Origin: Cymbidium sinense
Taxonomy: Eukaryota > Streptophyta > Magnoliopsida > Asparagales > Orchidaceae
NCBI GenBank assembly: GCA_021442155.1
Contig: CM038221.1
Location: forward strand, 80,182,494 to 80,246,493
Direction: 5' to 3'
Length of the DNA stretch: 64,000 nucleotides
Shown here: positions 24,302-35,700 of the stretch, piece after piece
Numbering within the stretch: position 1 is the stretch's first letter
How the letters are laid out: each line of letters begins with the position of its first letter
The notes under the pieces: generated by a model
The model's database searches: none
Told to the model about the DNA's origin: nothing
What the model saw: only the letters and a program-made list of their open reading frames with translations
Position numbers and translations under genes: made by a program

Positions 24302-25500
24302 CTTAATTTTCTATAATTTACATAACTATGTAGCAAATATGCATCAATGTATTATGGTCTAAGACATGCTAATGTATGGCATATACTTCATTATAGTGTT
24401 TTAAACTATATTTTATCTAAGAAAGTTGTAACATTATATTAAGGTTGATAGATGACATAATTCAAATGAATAAATAATAAAATGTTTAGAACATAGTACC
24501 TTTTGAACCTAGCTAAGGATCTAGCATACCTAACCTTCATTATTATACTTTTCAGTAATTTTTTTAGTTTTCTCGTGGATGAGCTTAGGTTTAAGTATGG
24601 AGTAGTTTGATTGGTGTGAAAGTTACATGAATTTTTTCTTCCATAGAATATATTTTCTTACATGTTTTTACATGAATTTAAGGATTTTGCTGAACTTATA
24701 GTTTGAATTTCTAAATCTTGTATACCTACAATGAAAGAAAACAATCTAAGTATTAATGCACAAAATTATGTGGAGAATTATTCAAAGTAAATTTGAGAGC
24801 AAACTACTCGATCTGGGCCTCAAATGGTGCTTGGAGATTAGCCTGGCACATAAACACCTTGGCTCATGCCTAAAGGTCAATTACTATTGCCTAAGCATTA
24901 CAAATTGATTCAAGGTGTAGTCCAAGATAGAGCTTGATACCTAGGCACCCAATCTTATCTTTTAGAAGCCAGACCCAAAAGTTTCCAACCCACAAAAACT
25001 AAGACCATAATACCTAAGTGCGTAGATGCCAGCCTAATGGCTACCATGAATTGTTCTAACTCTTCATCATTTTTTTCCTTTTTAGAGAGATTTAATGCAA
25101 CCCTATTTAAGCAAATTAGGTGAATAAATTTAAGGACTACTCTAGATATTAATTAAAGATTCTTCTCAAGTTTAGGACAAAGAGAGGCTTTTATAGAGGC
25201 TATTAGATCTATATATGTTCAAGAAATAACACCCAACCTTGTTAGCGAGTCTAGTAAAGAGAAGTAAGATGATTAAGAGGTGCAATGTGCATGTTGAATG
25301 TATATAAGAGACATAGTGGTATGTATAATATAAAGTCTTAAAATCTAAGAAATTAGTAGAATGCCAATACAAAATGTATAAATCTTTAATAGCACCAAAA
25401 AAATCAAAGATTACACATCCAAGTAAAGAATAAGAACTAGTGAAATCTAATGAACCCAAAATCTAAAAAAGAGAATAAGGGAAAAGATCTTAAGGATGCA
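24302..25500. other. No gene seen
   Basis: Unrecognised AT-rich sequence. Short open frames, such as 25172-25459 on the minus strand, show no family pattern. The stretch 24790-25040 has repeated CTAGGCAC/CTTGGC words reminiscent of 33950-34110, which may be shared repeat sequence. Confidence 0.4.
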
Positions 25501-26900
25501 TCTTGACCTCATATTTATAGGGTCATTGGTCTGCCTATATAGCTACAATAAACATAAAAGGAAACAACATAATGTATAGACTCAAGAGACTAATAAAATG
25601 TAAGATGTGTACACCATGTAGCTGAGGTGTAAAAACTAAATGATGTGGCCCTCCATCTAAATTCACTTACTCGTGTTCTAAAGATGGGGTCAGCACAACT
25701 TTGTGTGCTTACACTAAGTGAAAATTCCCTAGTAATTCACCCATCAATCTTAATTTAAAGAGTTCAAATTGCTCAAGATGATTGACTTAGTGAGCAGAGA
25801 GTTCCCTATTTCAAGATGATGGAAATAAATTTCATTTACCTAATTTAGTAGTTGGTCACTAAGTGCCATGTTTAGGTTGGTGAGTTAGTGAGTGGTCGTA
25901 TAGTTGGCACCTTTATGGGTCAAGCAGAGAGTTCAGGGTCTATCTTCTTATAGCAAGTTTGCATGCTTTGAGCCTAGTTTCTTTAGGTAAGTTTACTCTA
26001 TTAAGAGGTGTACCCTTTATATATAGAGGTAACTTTAATGCTATTGGGGAGACCATTAGAGAGATCTTAAGAGCAAGGAAAAAGACATTATGTTTCACTA
26101 AAGTTTTTTTTCTTCAACACTTTTAATTTATTGTGATAATGTTTATGTACCAATCTTTCATGGTTTTCTTTAATTTCTTCAAGAAATAAATTTCACATTT
26201 AGGGTTGGGATTAGCCATGTTGCTTTTGTGTTAGTTTTGATTTTAATAAAATTTAAAGTTTTATTTCTCTCAATATCAAATATTATGTTTTGAGTTTTAT
26301 TCTTCCTTTGTTTTGATTGCCATCATTTCAATAGGTTAGAAGGGCTGCTTGAAATCGAGAGGTAAAAAATAAACTCATCATGAATAAAATACTATAGTGA
26401 TGGGTTGTAAGTTAGAGATAACTACAACAAAATTGTGTGGACTTTTTTAAGGTTCAAAATGCTTTAATGGATTATTTTTACATTGAATTTCTATCCAAGT
26501 GTAGGTAAGTTATGCAAGAATAAAGTGGGCCTTAAGCTTTTGAGAGAAAGGTAGCAGCTACCTCAATCAAGTAGTAGTAAAAATCAACTCCTTTATTAAA
26601 CTTTTAACTACACCAAACTACATTGGTGATTATATTGACGTCATCCACATGAAAGCCTACTTTAGTTAGTTTATTAGCATTTTTAGTATATTTTGTAGAT
26701 TTTTGAATTGCCATGGCACCATATTTTCAACATCCAAATAATATACAATAACCCAATCTTAGTAATTGATGTGCAAAACCTGTGGGAACGATGCTCCACT
26801 GACACTTTATTATTTGTGGCAATCAAGTACTCTTGCATACAAGGTATATCTTGCTTCACATCAATTATTACTTGTTTATCACATAAGATTCTATTTATAA
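25500..26900 (+). mobile_element. Gypsy LTR-like block with TATA box
   Basis: A candidate promoter, CTTTATATATAGAGG, lies at about 26010-26025 in an otherwise non-coding block. Near 26780 is CCTGTGGGAACGATGCTCCAC followed by TTTATTATTTGTGGCAATCA, a pattern typical of the U5 end of Athila-type gypsy LTRs. No coding domain is present. The overlapping open frames at 26683-26950 on both strands are chance. Boundaries and family are inferred. Confidence 0.35.
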
Positions 26901-26959
26901 GGAATTCTACTAACATAGGGTGTATTATAAGAAAATCATTCAAAACGTAACATTTGACT

Positions 26960-27800
26960 GTTCATTACAATAGATAAGAAACATCAAATAAAAGAAAATT
27001 CATTATTAGTCTTTCTAGCCTTCTAAAAATTATTAGTTGAGTTATTAAATGTTGAATTATGTGTGTACACCTAGAGAATGCCCTAATATAAAGGATAGTC
27101 ACCTAAAGAACTATGACCTTCACATGGGAGCTTGCCCACAAAAGATCAGCTAAGAACTCCTCACACAATACAAAGGGCAACAATCCTCTAATGACTCCCA
27201 AACTCGGCTAGAGGAACTTAGAAGTCACCCATTACATTTAATTTTGAAAAACCAGCCCAATCAGTTGGACTCAACTTAGAAAAGAACATGGGCAGCCACT
27301 ATAGGAAAACTCGCTAAGAGTCTCCTACTTGACATAAGCTCATGATACAGTACTCACCCTATCTGTCGAGCACAAATGAAACCCATCTTCACAAAGACTC
27401 CCATGGCACTCACACTATAGCTACATAATGTACACATGTTAGCATATGATTTATCTCCAGGATCCATCTACATTTTTATTTTTTCTTTAATATCATGTTT
27501 CCATATACATAGTCATTTAGCCTTATTAATATGATTTTGAAAGAATTAGTTAACAATTTTTTTCTCTCTCACCTATGTATGGATCAACTTGATTCTAAAC
27601 TGGACTTGAATTTATGATATTGACCAGATTTTTTAGTGGTTTTTATATTATTCTTGTTAAATTTAATTATAATTTAACTTGTCAATATACTCACTATGTA
27701 CCCTCTATTCGTACCTCTCTCTAAACCCCCTTCCTAATATAAGATTGACTGGTCAGTAAGATCTAGACTTGCTCCATAAATAGATTTGTATCCAACATCC
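26960..27800 (+). mobile_element. Tat-like gypsy LTR (copy T1)
   Basis: A stretch from about 27240 to 27470 (CAGCCACTATAGGAAAACTC, then ACACATGTTAGCATATGATT) matches 54390-54530 in the same orientation. It lies directly upstream of Tat-like gag and pol on the plus strand, where that element's 5' LTR should be. The exact ends and primer-binding site are not clear. Confidence 0.5.
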
Positions 27801-28149
27801 CTTTTGGTGTGGTGAGTGTAGATGATGCCACGGATAAAAAGTCAACCTCTTCATGAAGTAAGACAATCTAGTTGACATTGCACTTTGCCACACTGGAAGA
27901 CTTGAAAGATATAGATGATTCACCTAGTCTAAAATAACATGGAAAGAATGTGACAAAAATCTTGAGAAAGTGAGAGTTCAAATGGCCCTTTTATCAGCAG
28001 TCCTACATATCAAACATCGTAGGCAACCCTTAACCTCAACTCTCAATATTGATAATTAGTCTAACCATATAAGTGATGAAGAAATCACATTAGAGAGGTG
28101 AATACTAGATAGAGTACTAACTAATGTGTTTTTTAAAGAGATTGTAGAT

Positions 28150-28660
28150 CTCATTCATTGCCCAATTTAAGAAACCGCATTTACTAAGGAAGTACCGACC
28201 TCGCTGACCATGTTTCTTATTTTGAAACTATATTGTTGCAACTTGACCACAATGATGTGCTTATGTATCATCTATTCTTTATAACCTTTAAATAATGGTC
28301 TGAGATGGTTATAACTCCTAGTTGTGGATGTTATCGCATTCTTTGTTGAGTTTAAATGGATGTTTAATGCCCAATTCATCAGTGCATAGAAACCCTTGAA
28401 AAGTTCTTAGGTCCTATTATAGTTGTGACAAGTGCTAGGAGAATCATTAAAAAATTTTACTTAATTTTAGAGAGAAATGTTGGAGATAAATGATCTAGAA
28501 CCTATAGTCACTCAAGTTATGCTTGTCCAAGGTTTTAGAGAAAGACCATACAGGTATGCTCTCAGTCTTCAGCAACCAAAGATATTAGAAGAATTATTAG
28601 AGCTTGTAAAAAGGCACATAAATGCTAAAGAATATAATGAAGTAACATAATATTTTTGAT
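28150..28660 (+). pseudogene. Ty3/gypsy gag remnant (Tat-like)
   Basis: Plus-strand translation with several stops and frameshifts preserves a retrotransposon-gag pattern. ESLKNF and REMLEIND mark the usual ESLREYVxRFNxE region. Then comes a continuous stretch, PIVTQVMLVQGFRERPYRYA, and ending residues ELLELVKRHINAKE, which match the family's end (AELLxRAQKYxNAEE). Gag would form the virus-like particle around element RNA. It heads the order gag, protease, RT, RNase H on this strand. The start is not definable. Confidence 0.7.
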
Positions 28661-28939
28661 GACTCATAAGGAGATTATTGTAAGGAGATCACAACATGAT
28701 CGACACTCCAAGAAAATACTATGAATAAGAAAAGGGGAGAGAAATTTAATAGTGCATGCTCAACCCCCCAGAGCACCAATATAAAGACACATGCAAAGGA
28801 ATGTAGTGTCAGCTCACTAGATGGCTCACCATATGGCATAACATAGTCATCCATACCTAGCAAGTATCAGTTACATAACCCACCAACAATCACTGCTTCA
28901 CAACTATTAATGGTCAAGATGGTAGAGTATTTCAAGTGA

Positions 28940-29660
28940 ACAACTCCTCTATTGCCTAACGCACCACCTCGTGACCCAACAAAGTATAATGCATATCACT
29001 GAGGTCATGATCAAGATATAGAAGATTGTCAATGCTTGAGGAGCTTGGTCATAGAACTCATCAAAGAAAAATTTTAAAAAGAATTCTTAAGGAGGCTTGA
29101 AAAGGAAATGGTAGGAGCTAAAATTTCCACACCCGCCAAGGCTATCCACATCATGGGATTCGTAACATCAATCCTCGATGGGAATGACAAGTCTATACAA
29201 TTACCAAACCTCAAGTGACTGAAGTTAGGAGAGGTGAACTCTATAGCAATAGCTTGGGCACCCTCTATTGAGATTACACTTATCAGATTCACAAATAGAG
29301 ACCAACCAATGATCAATAATACTTATAATGATGCAATGGAAGCTAAGGAATTGATCACCAATTATCATATCAGAAGCATATAAATAGACATGGACCAGCT
29401 TAGTTAACATCATTTTTAAATCTATTTTTGAGAAACTAAATCTCACTAGTTTAAAACTCACACCTAGTATTAGGCCCCTCCATGTCTTCTCTAAAGAAAA
29501 GAGAAAAACTATGTGGGCAATCAGTCTTTGTATGACCCAAGGGGAAGGAGAGAAGTAGTTCATGAAGTAGGGATTTTATCATTTTGGATGCATTGGCCAC
29601 CCATAATTCCATCTTTGCCAAACCACTATTAAATATCTTCAAAGTAGTGGTCTCTACCTA
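28940..29660 (+). pseudogene. Gypsy zinc-knuckle and protease region, decayed
   Basis: The translation around 28975-29130 reads RDPTKYNAYH, a stop, then GHDQDIEDCQCLRSLVIELI. This corresponds to the CxxHxxxGHxTxxC motif and following helix of Tat-type gag; the first Cys of the motif has been lost. Around 29100-29170 is an equivalent of the INxIxGG segment. About 29290-29660 corresponds to the aspartic protease and linker by position, with only weak similarity; the catalytic DxG triad is not recognisable. Several stops break the frame. Confidence 0.5.
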
Positions 29661-29819
29661 CCAAGTTGAACTAAAATTTTTTAGGGGAATAAAAAAATTA
29701 CTATTTGTAAGGATTTTAATCAGTTAAATGCATTCTACTTATAAGTAGTCAGCAACCAACAAAAATTAGATGAAGTACTACAATTAGAAGTCACCCAAAC
29801 TAGGCTAGTGACCATTGAA

Positions 29820-30590
29820 ATAATAGAAGAGATATAAGCTGTCAATGATCGAAAGTAAACCATAAGAATCAAATCCACTTATAGTGGTGAATACAAGAAG
29901 GCCCTAATACAAGTATTGAATGAACACTTGGACATATTTGCATGGAAAGTATCTAAAATGTTGAGGATTGACATTAATATTTCTTGCCATCAGCTCAACA
30001 TCAAAAAGGATGTACAATATATCAAGCAAAAAAATGAAGATGGCATCCTTACTCACTGAATCAATTAAAGAAGAAGTGAACAAATTATTAGAAGGTAACA
30101 TTATTAAAAATGTTTAGTATTTAGAATAGATCTTTAATGTCATGATAGTATAAAAGGCTAATAAAAATGGAGAATGTGTGTAAACTTTGTGAATCAAAAT
30201 TCAGCATGCAAAAAAGATGGTAACCCACTCCCCAAAATTAATACACTCATTGACTTAGTAATGGGGGACCTAATGATGAGTTTTCTATATATGTTCTAAA
30301 GCTATCACCAAATCAAAATGCACCTAGCAAACTTGGAGAAGATGGCTTTTATTATAGGAGAAGGTTTGTATTATTATAAGGTCATTCCTTACATCTTGAA
30401 CAATGTATGGCAACTTATCAAAAGGTGATGGAGCAAATCTTCAAATAGTAGAAAATAAGAAACATGTAGGTGTATGTGGATGATTTACTGATAAAAAGAA
30501 CATCACTAGAGCAGCATGTACTAAACATGAAGGAGACATTTTCTACCCCTTAAAAGTTACATTTAGCACAAGCTTAGGCAAGTCCCTGGA
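29820..30590 (+). pseudogene. Ty3/gypsy reverse transcriptase remnant (Tat-like)
   Basis: The plus-strand frame begins with LNEHLDIFAWKVSKM, the family's (FAW) lead-in, and continues with a decayed HRLNV segment (CHQLNI). NSACKKDGNPLPKINTLID matches the NKACPKDxFPLPxID motif. Then follow QIKMHLANLEKMAFI and GLYYYKVIPY. The catalytic motif appears as VYVDDLL at about 30471-30489, where the Asp pair is intact. Stops (for example near 30110, 30290 and 30450) disrupt it. It would synthesise DNA from element RNA. RNase H follows directly. Confidence 0.85.
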
Positions 30591-31150
30591 ATACCACCTT
30601 CGAAGGTATAAAGATCAATCTAATAAAGTCAAGGTGATTCTAGACATACCATATTCAAAGATGACCAAGGAAGTGCATGACTAACAGAATGAGTTGTCAA
30701 CCAATATTATTTCATCTCCAAGATGAGAAAATGTTGATCCCTCTATTTCAAAGTCTTTAGGAGCACAAAGAGGTCCAAGTGGATTGTGGAATGTGAAGCT
30801 ATCATCTTGGAATTAAAGTCAGTACTCTACTCACCAACAATGTTATAATTCCTAAAACTAGGAGAAACATTACTTTAATGTCTAAGAGTCAAAGAATATT
30901 CAATAAGTTTAGTATTAATTAGGACAAGTATGAATCTCTACACATCATATTAAGATTCACTTTATAACTCAGTACTAAATTCTTGTAATATATTTTATGA
31001 GTCAGGTTACTGGCAACTTTGAGGTTCAAGATGAAGCATTGTAGATGTATTTTTATAAGGTGAGGATAGAAGTTGGGAGACTTAAATATTTTGAGATTAT
31101 ATGCATTGATCTACTCTCAAAGATTAGAGCTTTAGGTGATCAAGCACCTC
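30590..31150 (+). pseudogene. Gypsy RNase H remnant
   Basis: After the RT come KVKVILDIPYSKMTKEVHD, matching the KxxAILxMxPPxTxKEVQ connection motif, then ELKSVLYSPTML (the ELKxYLLSPP motif). Near 31000-31110 lies VTGNFEVQDEAL with KVRIEVGRLKYFEI, the usual end segment of Tat-type RNase H. The sequence then stops being recognisable at about 31150, just where a minus-strand gag begins. No integrase follows, so the element is truncated here. Confidence 0.75.
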
Positions 31151-31159
31151 AAACTTGTC

Positions 31160-31960
31160 AGGTTGAGTATTGAGGAAGGTGAGACTCCACCTCATTCCTA
31201 ATGTCACTCTTAAGACTAATGGTAAATTTAGCAGCTAATTTCCTCTTCTGATTAGTACAACTATTTTTATTTATCAATCCTCAAATGTGTTCATGTACTC
31301 CACATCTGACATATTTCCTTAACTAATAGCCATCAACTACTTATGTAACTTATTTTCAAAATTTCTATGATAAGATTTGGCCCTTTGCATTTCCCTCATC
31401 TTTATGTAAGTGAGTATGTGCCTTCTTAGTCTGTCTCTTCCTTCATCAAGATTTTGTTTCAATAGATTTTTGCAAGGCATAATAATCTCATTTTAGCAAA
31501 GTTGGTCTTTTAATAGTCATCCATATGGTACAAACCAAATAGATCATTCATCTGGGTATGTTAGTCTAAAAACCTATTAGGACCATGAACCCATCAATCA
31601 TATGCAAGGGCATAAAATTTAATCTTCCAAATGAGGTCAATTAAAACCTCACGAAGTTTATGATAGTCATTCATAAGGATGAGTCACGGGTTGAAACTTT
31701 TTCTATAGTTGTTGCTTCCATAAAAGCTCCATTGGAACCAATGGCCCAAGTAGAAGTGAAAGTCTGTCCACCCGCTCCTTTTCATTCATAACAGGACCTA
31801 CCAAAGGATTTCTCATAAAGAATATGTGTTCTCTATGGTTTTCTACATGTTCTTCTTCTAAATCATTAGCCTCTATAAGATTTTGAACCACATGTGGGGT
31901 TTGGGCCCGCCCTAACATTCATGTTTTAAACTTGGGTGGCTAGGTACATCACTAATTCTT
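31160..31960 (-). pseudogene. Gypsy gag fragment, copy G1
   Basis: The minus strand opens at ATG 31918 (MLGRAQTPHVVQN, a 71-codon stretch). It continues in broken frames: NFAKMRLLCLAKIYWNKI corresponds to the KxxLxGxAxxWW part of retrotransposon gag, and a segment near 31290-31170 (VEYMNTFED, then VTLGM/SDIRNEVE-like in another frame) to the following helices. The same protein remnant recurs at 51240-52020. A gypsy 5' leader and LTR lie to the right, as expected for a minus-strand element. The 3' part is missing: plus-strand RNase H abuts it at about 31150. Confidence 0.7.
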
Positions 31961-32484
31961 GGAACCATTTCACTTTATTTTAGTTTTTATGGAAAGTTTA
32001 TCTACTCTCCTATTCAAGTTATTTGTTTGATATTGGCTAACCTATTTAGGATACAAGTAAACTAGCACAAAACATTTTAAATATAACTAACCTAAAACCT
32101 TAAGCTGTTTAATGTGAGCACTCCCTCAGTGGTTTAAATCAAGTTGAGGGTTTTTAATGATTTAAAGGAGCACTCCCTCACTGATTTGGAAATCACTCAA
32201 GTAAAATAAAGCCAAGGATAGTTTATGGTAAATGGTTTAGTTGATTTAGTATAGCCAACTCTTGACAGTAGGGCTAGGTTCATAGAATAGCATTAAACAT
32301 GAGTTCTACCACATGAATTTGCTAAAAAAATATAAAATAGAATGAAAAACAAATTAGTAAGTCCAACAAAAAAATATCATTCTTAAATCAACTCCTACCT
32401 TTATAAATACCATGTCAAATAAACAATTTCTTAAGTGATCACCTTTCAAACAAGTCTACCAAACTTATACTTTGATACCAAATT
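31960..32484 (-). other. Gypsy 5' leader with primer-binding site
   Basis: Non-coding leader between gag and LTR. The plus strand at 32470-32482 reads CTTTGATACCAAA, i.e. reversed TTTGGTATCAAAG, a tRNA-Met-type primer site. Two GCACTCCCTCA boxes lie at about 32118 and 32169, the second being a near repeat of the first. The same layout occurs at 52020-52727. Confidence 0.6.
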
Positions 32485-32786
32485 GAGACCAAGGCTATGG
32501 ATGGACCAATTGGGGTAACTCAATTGATGGAAGGGGGCCTCTTGTAAAATTTTTAAAAGAGTATAGAAGGCTCTAGCAAGGTTTAATTTGGAGTGGTTTT
32601 AGAGATATATAAGAAATTAAGGTTGGACAACATATGATAACACATAGTCCTATTCATAGAACCATGACTTCTAGCAATTAGAACTTTTTTTTCCTGAAAT
32701 CCAAATCATTGAAACAAAAGAAAATTTGTAGAGTGGAATGTTCGATTGCAATTTGAAAAGTTTCAAGAGTTTTTGAGGGGTATAAG

Positions 32787-35700
32787 TAGTGTTTTTAAAG
32801 TGCAAACCATAATGCAAAGCATTTATACTCTTATCTACTTTGAAGCACAAAGTGAAATACGAAGCGATGGTTCTATAAATTGAAGCACTCAGCTTTAAAA
32901 TAGATTTGAAATAATGTATCACATATAACTATAATTTTTAGTAAGTATATTGCGACATTTGCAACAAAGTAATGAGATATTTGCAACAATTAAATCACAA
33001 TATATTTCACAAAAATTTAATCTTAAAACAAAATTAAAATAAGTGATATGTCTACCTTCTGGAGACAAATCTTCAATTCAATATGCCAAATGAAATTTCT
33101 AGCAATATACAAAATTAAATAAATTATAAATTTAAATGTTTAAAAATTAAAACAATTTCATAGGATATGTTTGATAAAAAATTTCTATATAATGAATAGT
33201 TCGCATATCTTTAAAAAAAATTTAAAGAAGTATTAGTCATCATCCTCCATTTCATTCATACACTCTTATTCTCCTTGGAAAAAGTTCATCATCTTCATAG
33301 TCTTCTTCTTCTTCCCCCCTCTTCTAATTCTTCATTTGAAATAATTTCAACTTCTCTTTCTTGAAGACTATATGAGGATGGAGTCTTTATAATTGGATGA
33401 AATGAATTAGTTTTCATTTTTAATGAAGATCTTTTTTTCATCTACTAAACCTGATAGACCATCATCTATCAACTTCTCTTGAGGCCTCTTTAATCTATCT
33501 CCAAGTTAGATTTTTATCACCAAAAACTCCTTATCTAGTATCCTCCATTTCTTTGGTTAACCACTCACTACTTTCTTCAATAAAATATAAGATAGTTGGA
33601 TCTATTACATCCATTAAATTAAATCTTCTTTTCAATGTCTGATTGTATTTAATGAAAATTGAATTATTTAATCAATTTTTCTCCAACCAATTTTTCTTTT
33701 TCATGTGAATCTGTAGAGAATTCATGATTAAAAATAAATGATGTAGAACATTAAAGGAGGAAAGGACCTATCACAAGGTCCTAAACTAAAGTTTGAACTT
33801 AGGACTTTTATTAGACTTTATGTGTTGTGGATTTATGATTCATGTATTGTATTATATTGTAATAGATGTATTTAATCATATTTAGGTGTTGTATCAGAGT
33901 TATGATTAAAAATATCTGAGTTGATCTATTAAATTATAAAGGTGTTAGTCTAGTGCCTAGGCGCTCCCTTTCTGGTACCTTGGCTCTACCATCCATGGTA
34001 TTTGGTGTTTGGGGACAAAGAAGCTAGCACCTTGGCACTGGCTTATGATGCCTCAACACTGAACTATGATGTTACGACACTGGTCTGTGATGCCTTGGCA
34101 TTGCAAAATGATGGTTCTGACTTTTTTTTGTTTTTTGATAGTTTTCTTCCTTAGGGACACATCTCTTGGAGTATTATACTTATTTAAACAATATTTCTGA
34201 CCTTGAAGGAACTTTTGGCTCTTATGTGTGAAATTTAAGTAAAAAGTATTTAGTTTTAGCTTGGTGGCTGACCATCCAAGGGATTTGATGACCTCTTGCT
34301 ATCATTCTTCTTTGTGAGAAAAATTTCTTTGTATCCCTTCCACTTTGGTGAGTAGAAGATCCTTGGAGCATTTCTTTTACACTATCTGTTATGGCGTCTT
34401 CTCTCCATAACCCATCTCCATCAATAAAGTGCATGAATAAATATGTAAGTTAACATACTTAACATTTATAATATTAAATAATATTTACCTGTTCAAATAC
34501 ACTCCATTTCCTTTCATATCTAGTAGCACTACAAGTTAATCCTAAAACTTTATTTTCTAGTTTTTGTAATTTAGGGACAGAAGTACCATACATCTCCCAC
34601 CACTTAATTGCATATAAAATTTAACATCAATATATAAAATTTAATATAACATAAAATTTAGAAATTTAATATAAGTCATTATACCTATCTCTATTATAGG
34701 TGACAAATTCAATTGCAAATAACCCGCTGGCATGATTGCAAAATAATAGTTCATCTATGGCCATCATATCATTTGGGTCTCGCACTAGCCGAGTAATAAA
34801 TGCATATAGGCCTTTCAATAATTTTCCATTAAATTGTATAATAAATTTATTTTTATTAAAAAAATTAGAATTGAGCTATTAGTTAGCTTGATGCAATAGT
34901 TTTCGAAGCTGTCACATCCATCTATTATTGTTGATATGAAAAATTTGCTCATACTTTTTACATTCCCTCCAAATGTAAAAATAATTGCATCTTTTGCTCT
35001 ATTCATTGGATCATAAATGTATCTCATAGCTGGTTTTAAATCACCATCTACTAATATCAAAAACTTCATTAATGGGCTTGAAACTTTCAAAGCATAGGTC
35101 ACGCCATTCCAAAAGGCATACCTGAGAATTATCTCCTTAACTTCTTTTCCTTTTCTATTCCATACTAAATTTGGACTTGCTCCATTCTTCTAAAAAAAAA
35201 ACACCTTAGATTTTTTTAGCTTATGTATGCTTGCAAGAGAAAGAAAAAAATTTTAAATTGAGTAACTCATGACATCACCAATTCTGCACCACTTGTGTAT
35301 TTGTTGCATCATGTTAAGAACAAGCCCATGATTATAAATAAAATAAGAAAACACAGTAGTTTTCTTAATTACCTTCTTTTCTTGATTAAGTTTTACATTA
35401 TCTCCTGACATTAAATCAATAAAATGGGTTACTTAAGGTGTCCAGTACATATGCTTTCTTTTGTTTATAATCATTTGACTTGTCAAAACTTAAGTAGCAT
35501 TAATAATTTACAATATTATAAGCAACAATATTTACAACTATTATATAAATAGTTTGGTACAAAGTTATTCTCCATTTTTTTTTAATTTGTTCTTCTAAGA
35601 ACTTAAAGAGAATTAATGTAGTACTTGAATATCTTGATGCATCTACTGATTCTAAAGAAACTATGTCTGCTGGAGAGTTGGCCAAAAAATTTCTATTGGC

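Noticed and set aside
26683..26950. Overlapping open frames on both strands
   Set aside because: Both fall in an LTR-like non-coding region and neither resembles a known protein.
28675..30101. Several minus-strand frames (28863, 29316, 29563, 29642, 30101)
   Set aside because: Antisense to the plus-strand gypsy gag, protease and RT remnants.
33770..34210. A separate LTR inside the hAT element
   Set aside because: No TG...CA edges, primer site or polypurine tract found; left as an unexplained segment.
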